A stretch of DNA of 9,811 nt from assembly GCA_964617665.1 (NCBI GenBank), contig CAZUAH010000517.1, positions 1-9,811 of the forward strand, read 5' to 3'. Source of the DNA: JADHUC01 sp964617665. GTDB taxonomy: Bacteria; Planctomycetota; Planctomycetia; Pirellulales; Pirellulaceae. The translations under genes were made by a program, and so were the position numbers. Below, in pieces: positions 5,978 to 9,811 of the stretch; within the stretch, counting starts at the first letter, position 1; every line of letters starts with the position of its first letter. Below the pieces are notes generated by a model. The model saw nothing but the letters and a program-made list of their open reading frames with translations. It searched no databases and was not told the DNA's origin.

Positions 5978-6291
5978 GTTCTTCACGGAATTCCGGGGAC
6001 GCGGCAACTCACTCGTACTTTCGCTGTCCCGGAGGGACAAGTGAATTTAGCCCAGCGATTCATCGCTGGGTGGCAATGTAATGGACGATGCAGTTGGTCC
6101 CGCAGGGACGGCTGATCGAACAAACTACCGATGCGGGAACCCATTTCAGTCGTCCCTACGGGACTCCAACGAGAACCACGCAATCCTTGTCCCACCAGTA
6201 AACTGGTGGGCTACCATCAAAGGTCCCTCTGGGACCAATTGCGAGTGGACGCACAACATCTGCCTTCTGGCCCCGGAATTCCATGAAGAAC
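5978..6291. mobile_element. Palindromic REP/BIME-like element with mirrored hairpins
   Basis: The ends 5978-5998 and 6271-6291 are inverted repeats matching at 20 of 21 positions (core GGAATTCCGGGG). Inside are six perfect hairpins in mirror order. Type A, GTCCC-NNN-GGGAC, lies at 6026-6038, 6097-6109, 6152-6164 and 6222-6236. Type B lies at 6051-6070 (CCCAGCGA/TCGCTGGG) and 6191-6210 (CCCACCAG/CTGGTGGG). The order is A-B-A then A-B-A, and centre-to-centre spacings are about 28, 43, 55, 42 and 29 bp. No transposase is encoded. This resembles REP doublets mobilised by REP-associated tyrosine transposases; that mechanism is inferred. Confidence 0.6.
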
Positions 6292-6413
6292 CCCAAAAAA
6301 GGAAGAAACGATGGACATCTTCTTTGCTTCTTGGAAGCACGGTCTCCGGCGGATCGACCGCCTTGATTGCCTGCCGCAAACTATTGCAGAATAGTGACTT
6401 GCGCCTTTTCTCG
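6292..6413. other. Spacer before the kinase, no gene recognised
   Basis: About 120 bp between the palindromic element and copy D. It holds a 27-codon open frame (6311-6394) with a purine-rich GGAAG before its ATG, but nothing else supports it as a gene. No clear -35/-10 promoter was identified. Confidence 0.4.
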
Positions 6414-6447
6414 GTTTTTCGCCTCACGGGCAAACGTTGTTACTTGG
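6414..6447 (+). promoter_or_regulatory. Shared upstream element, copy D, before the kinase
   Basis: Plus strand: CTCGGTTTTTCGCCTCACGG (6409-6428), then a diverged GCAAA, then CGTTGTTACTTGG (6435-6447). It is closest to copy A, which reads CTCGGTATTTTTCGCCTCACGG. It lies 88 nt before the kinase ATG and is the only plus-strand copy, matching the only plus-strand gene. The match is shorter and more diverged than among A, B and C. Confidence 0.45.
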
Positions 6448-6535
6448 TGAGGACGTTTTGTAGATCGCCTACAGGATTGCCTCGAAAGCGACCGCCAGGT
6501 CGACGAGGGATTCGAGAACGACTGAGGGGAAAGCG

Positions 6536-9500
6536 ATGACCAGACCGCGTTGTCCAAGCCGTGACGAGATTTCTGCCTGTTTGCTGGGCGTGTCCGCCGA
6601 CGCCGAGAGCCAGCGAGTCGAATCACACCTGGCGCAATGTGATGTGTGCCAGGCGGTGGCGGACGAACTGGAGAATGCCGACGATGCGTTGGTCGGGGCG
6701 CTTCGCGAAGAAGCCGGAGATGATCCGCAGCTGGGCGAACCGCAACTGCAAAGAATGCTCCAGGCGGCGGCTGCGTTTCGTTTCGATCTGGCCGGCGATG
6801 ATGCATCTTCGGACAGTCTTTCCGCCCCCGAGTCGATACTTTCGGGTCGTCTTGGGCAATACGAACTGCTGGAGGTGATCGGCCAGGGCGGGATGGGCGT
6901 TGTGTACAAAGGCCGACACGATCGTTTGGAGCGGATCGTGGCCATCAAAGTGCTGACCGAAGAACGCACCAGGGACTCGCATGCCCTGGAACGATTCGAC
7001 CGGGAGATCAAAGCGATTGGACGGCTGGACCACGAAAACGTCGTCCGCGCCGCGGATGCCGGCCAGGACGAGGGGCATCATTACCTGGTGATGGACTTTG
7101 TCGAAGGATTGGACTTGTGCCAGTTGGTCAAGAACCTCGGCCCTCTGACGGTGGCGGATGCCTGCGAGGTCACGCGACAAGTGGCCGTTGCCCTCCAATA
7201 CATCCACGAAAACGGGATGGTCCATCGGGATATCAAACCGTCGAACGTCATGCTGGACCAGCGGGGAACGGCAAAACTGCTGGACCTTGGACTTAGCGTG
7301 TTGCAGGAGAACCGGACCGGCGAAGCGGCGTTGACCAGCGCTGGCACGGTCATGGGCACGTTCGACTACATGTCGCCAGAACAATGCGAGGACAGTAGCA
7401 GCGTGGACATACGTGCTGATCTGTATAGCCTCGGTTGCCTGCTGTACGAACTACTGGCCGGCCACGCTCCGTTTGCCGGTCCCGACTTCGACACGCGAGG
7501 CAAAAAGATCATTGCCCACCTGAACAAATCGCCAAAACCGATTCGTGAACTCCGGCCGGAGGTCCCTGAGGCTCTGGCCAACGTGGTGGGACGGCTATTG
7601 GCCAAGGAGCCCGACGGCCGGTACGCGACGCCAGCCGAATTGGCGGCCGACCTCGATCCACTCACACCGAACAGCGACCTGCAGGCACTAATCACCAGCG
7701 CACGACGTGGTTCCGAGGCGAAAAAGGACACCGAAGGCCCTAGGGGGGACACATTCGATTCGATTCGGTCGCAAGAGATCGATACGCGATCACCTCCTGT
7801 TGCGAAGCTGGCCGAAGCGGCCGAACCGTCCCCCAGTATGCGACGTCCGTGGCTGCCGATTGCTGTCGCAGCCGCGTTGGTGGGATTTGTCGCATTGGGC
7901 GTATTGCTGACGATCAATTCGCGATACGGAACCATCACCGTCGACAGTGACGATCCCGGCATCCAGGTAACGGTCAGTCAAGGCGGCGAGCAGATCGCGG
8001 TCGTAAACGCAGAATCCGGCTGGTCGGTGCGTGTGAAGGCCGGCGAGTACGAATTGGACCTGGGCAACAGCAAAGACCAATTCCAAGTGGACCAGGACAC
8101 GATTACCGTACGCTGCCGAGGTCAAGTGACCGCGAGAGTATCCCGCGTTCCCCTGAAGGCAGTTGCTTCTGCACCCGTGTCCGCCGACAAGAGCGCGTCT
8201 GCGGGGCCAGTTGCATTGAAACTGCGACAAATACTGAAGCATCAAGACATAGACTCTGGCGGTGACGCCACCACAGTCCGAGCGGCTGTCCTCCTTCCCG
8301 ATGGAAGTGGGCTGGCCACCGCTAGTGGCACGTTCCACAACTGGGATCCGCGTAGTGGGCAGTTGCTGCAGACTTGGCCTGGGCGCGGCCATCTCTGTTC
8401 CTCGCTCGACATCTCTGGTGACGGCAAGACGCTTCTATCGGGCGGCTACGACGGTACTGCCAGGTTGTGGAATGTGGAGACGGGCAGAGAACTGCGAGTC
8501 TTCAAGCATGAACCTGGTCCGGATCAGAATGATTTCAAGTTGGAATACGTGGCCTTCGCGCCTGACGACCAGACGATCGTGACGTATAGGAGGGACGGGA
8601 GAGCTACCGTCTGGGCCGTTGACGGCGCACAGCTGCGCGACTTTTCGTTACGCGGGGAGTATTCCAGTGTTATGGCGATGCTGCCGAACGGGACGGTCGC
8701 ATTTGGCGGACACTCCCAGCACCCCGGCGGGATCTTGGACCTCGCAAACGGAGAAACAACGCCCATGCCTGGGATACGAGCTTTTCACAAGCTCATCTGC
8801 TCGCGAGACGGGACGATTCTCGCCGGGACCGAGGTAAACAGGGTGCGACTTTGCAGAGCGAGCGACGGCAGCGAGGTTCGCCGCCTGGAAGTCGATAACG
8901 GGAAGCTTTGGGCCGTGGCCTTATCTCCGGACAACAGATTCGTCGTGGCCGGCAATGGGGAAACGGGTGCGAAAAATCAAATTTTCGTCTGGGATGCCAG
9001 CAGCGGGCGGCTGCTACTATCGTTCGATGCCCACAGCGACCGTGTAGAGGCCCTTTCCTTCTCCTCGGATGGCAAGACACTCGTATCGACAAGCTGGGAC
9101 GGCACAGCAAAGGTTTGGGATTTCCTTGTGCGCGAGCCGAGCCTTGCAGAGGCTATACCGCCTCGAGACGTGATTGACCGAGAGGCGAGGTCGGCAACCA
9201 AACTTCCGCCTTCCATCGCGTCGTATTCGAACGGAGCGCTGACGGTTAACCTGCATGCCGTGCTTGATCTCGGTACCAACAACCACGCCTGGGACGCGGC
9301 GTTCCTGAAGGATGGCAAGGCGTTGGTTACGTCGGACTTCAGTGGCTTTGTTCGAATTTGGGATACGGAAACCGGTCGGTTGTCCGGTTCGTGGGAGCAG
9401 CAGAAAGGATGTATGTTCGCGCTCCAAGGGTTCTCGAACGGGGAGGCTCTAGGTTGTGCGTTAACAGATACCGGCGTCGATGGCATCAACATCTGGGATA

Positions 9501-9811
9501 TGGAGACCGGGGATGTCCGGCACTCGTTTTCGCAAACGCTGAAGGTGTGCGCAGTCGGGATATCCGAGGATCAGCAATCACTGGCCGTACGTGACGAGAA
9601 CGGGACGATTACCCTCTGGCGGATTGACGGTCAGAAACAGCAAACCCTGACTGACATGGGAGATGGACCGATCGCCCTGTCGCCAGATGGAAGAATGTTG
9701 GCAACAAACACTGATTGGCGCACGATCAGCTTGTGGAATATGGAGACCGGCCAGAAGACTGGTCCGGCGGCCCAGATTCTCTTCACGATTGGGGATCATT
9801 TTGAGGGACTC
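6536..9811 (+). CDS. Membrane-anchored Ser/Thr protein kinase with WD40 propeller (partial, C-terminus off the window)
   Basis: There are 1092 codons without a stop. The N-terminus has an anti-sigma-like zinc-binding motif, H31-x3-C35-x2-C38. A Hanks-type kinase domain follows (about 109-375): glycine loop GQGGMGVVYKG (116-126), lysine K138 in VAIKVL, E157, catalytic HRDIKPSN (230-237), Mg-binding DLG (250-252, in place of DFG), GTFDYMSPEQ (274-283), D295 and R362. All key catalytic residues are present, so it is probably active on Ser/Thr. A Pro/Ser-rich linker leads to a TM helix (about 439-460), a PEGA-like beta segment (about 463-510), then about eleven WD40 blades from 577 to the edge (for example DGTARLWNVETG, DGTAKVWDF), with a break at 866-905 that may separate two propellers. 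The kinase should be cytoplasmic and the propeller across the membrane. The ATG follows AGGGGA by about 5 nt. It is transcribed divergently from the secreted-protein genes. Confidence 0.95.
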   Translation, partial: MTRPRCPSRDEISACLLGVSADAESQRVESHLAQCDVCQAVADELENADDALVGALREEAGDDPQLGEPQLQRMLQAAAAFRFDLAGDDASSDSLSAPESILSGRLGQYELLEVIGQGGMGVVYKGRHDRLERIVAIKVLTEERTRDSHALERFDREIKAIGRLDHENVVRAADAGQDEGHHYLVMDFVEGLDLCQLVKNLGPLTVADACEVTRQVAVALQYIHENGMVHRDIKPSNVMLDQRGTAKLLDLGLSVLQENRTGEAALTSAGTVMGTFDYMSPEQCEDSSSVDIRADLYSLGCLLYELLAGHAPFAGPDFDTRGKKIIAHLNKSPKPIRELRPEVPEALANVVGRLLAKEPDGRYATPAELAADLDPLTPNSDLQALITSARRGSEAKKDTEGPRGDTFDSIRSQEIDTRSPPVAKLAEAAEPSPSMRRPWLPIAVAAALVGFVALGVLLTINSRYGTITVDSDDPGIQVTVSQGGEQIAVVNAESGWSVRVKAGEYELDLGNSKDQFQVDQDTITVRCRGQVTARVSRVPLKAVASAPVSADKSASAGPVALKLRQILKHQDIDSGGDATTVRAAVLLPDGSGLATASGTFHNWDPRSGQLLQTWPGRGHLCSSLDISGDGKTLLSGGYDGTARLWNVETGRELRVFKHEPGPDQNDFKLEYVAFAPDDQTIVTYRRDGRATVWAVDGAQLRDFSLRGEYSSVMAMLPNGTVAFGGHSQHPGGILDLANGETTPMPGIRAFHKLICSRDGTILAGTEVNRVRLCRASDGSEVRRLEVDNGKLWAVALSPDNRFVVAGNGETGAKNQIFVWDASSGRLLLSFDAHSDRVEALSFSSDGKTLVSTSWDGTAKVWDFLVREPSLAEAIPPRDVIDREARSATKLPPSIASYSNGALTVNLHAVLDLGTNNHAWDAAFLKDGKALVTSDFSGFVRIWDTETGRLSGSWEQQKGCMFALQGFSNGEALGCALTDTGVDGINIWDMETGDVRHSFSQTLKVCAVGISEDQQSLAVRDENGTITLWRIDGQKQQTLTDMGDGPIALSPDGRMLATNTDWRTISLWNMETGQKTGPAAQILFTIGDHFEGL

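Noticed and set aside
6026..6236. CRISPR array, suggested by repeated GTCCC-NNN-GGGAC units
   Set aside because: The units are short palindromes with uneven spacing in mirror order. There are no 25-40 bp direct repeats with uniform spacers, and no cas genes.
6311..6394. 27-codon plus-strand open frame preceded by GGAAG
   Set aside because: It is too short to judge, with no conservation or domain signal available. The purine-rich ribosome-like site can arise by chance.
6081..6539. 152-residue plus-strand open frame before the kinase
   Set aside because: It is built mostly from the palindromic repeat and copy D, has no family resemblance, and overlaps the kinase start codon. It is an accidental open frame.
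6623..7384. 253-residue minus-strand open frame within the kinase gene
   Set aside because: It is antisense to the kinase domain, whose motifs are complete and in the plus-strand frame. It is a codon-bias shadow.

Overview
The window looks like chromosomal DNA of a planctomycete, probably Pirellulales-like. The reasons are a Ser/Thr kinase fused to a WD40 propeller and preceded by an HxxxCxxC zinc-binding motif, secreted EF-hand/HEAT proteins in tandem, moderate-to-high GC, and gene-poor spacers full of palindromic repeats. The assignment rests on gene style only. No rRNA, tRNA or CRISPR array was seen.

Layout. Minus strand, read right to left: a small secreted Arg-rich protein (5885-5481); a zinc-ribbon multi-pass membrane protein (4836-3430); then three tandem paralogues with signal peptide, SH3-like domain and EF-hands, the two complete copies ending in HEAT repeats (3195-1876, 1819-371, and 334 running off the left edge). 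On the plus strand, diverging from these, a large Ser/Thr protein kinase with TM segment, PEGA-like stretch and many WD40 blades starts at 6536 and runs off the right edge after 1092 codons.

Non-coding content. Four copies of a roughly 35-bp element lie upstream of four different genes, always in the direction of transcription (minus strand at 3254-3288, 4887-4919 and 5941-5974; plus strand at 6414-6447). Two of them belong to a longer block of about 200 bp that includes the 5' UTR and the signal-peptide codons, duplicated in front of unrelated mature proteins. The 4837-5480 spacer holds a 139-bp MITE-like inverted-repeat element and several perfect hairpins. The 5889-6535 spacer holds a 314-bp element with 21-bp terminal inverted repeats and six internal hairpins in mirror order.

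Working picture. This is a family of exported putative Ca2+-binding repeat proteins growing by tandem duplication and by HEAT-unit expansion, next to a membrane-anchored kinase. The shared upstream element raises the possibility of co-regulation, but nothing here proves a functional link between the kinase and the secreted proteins.
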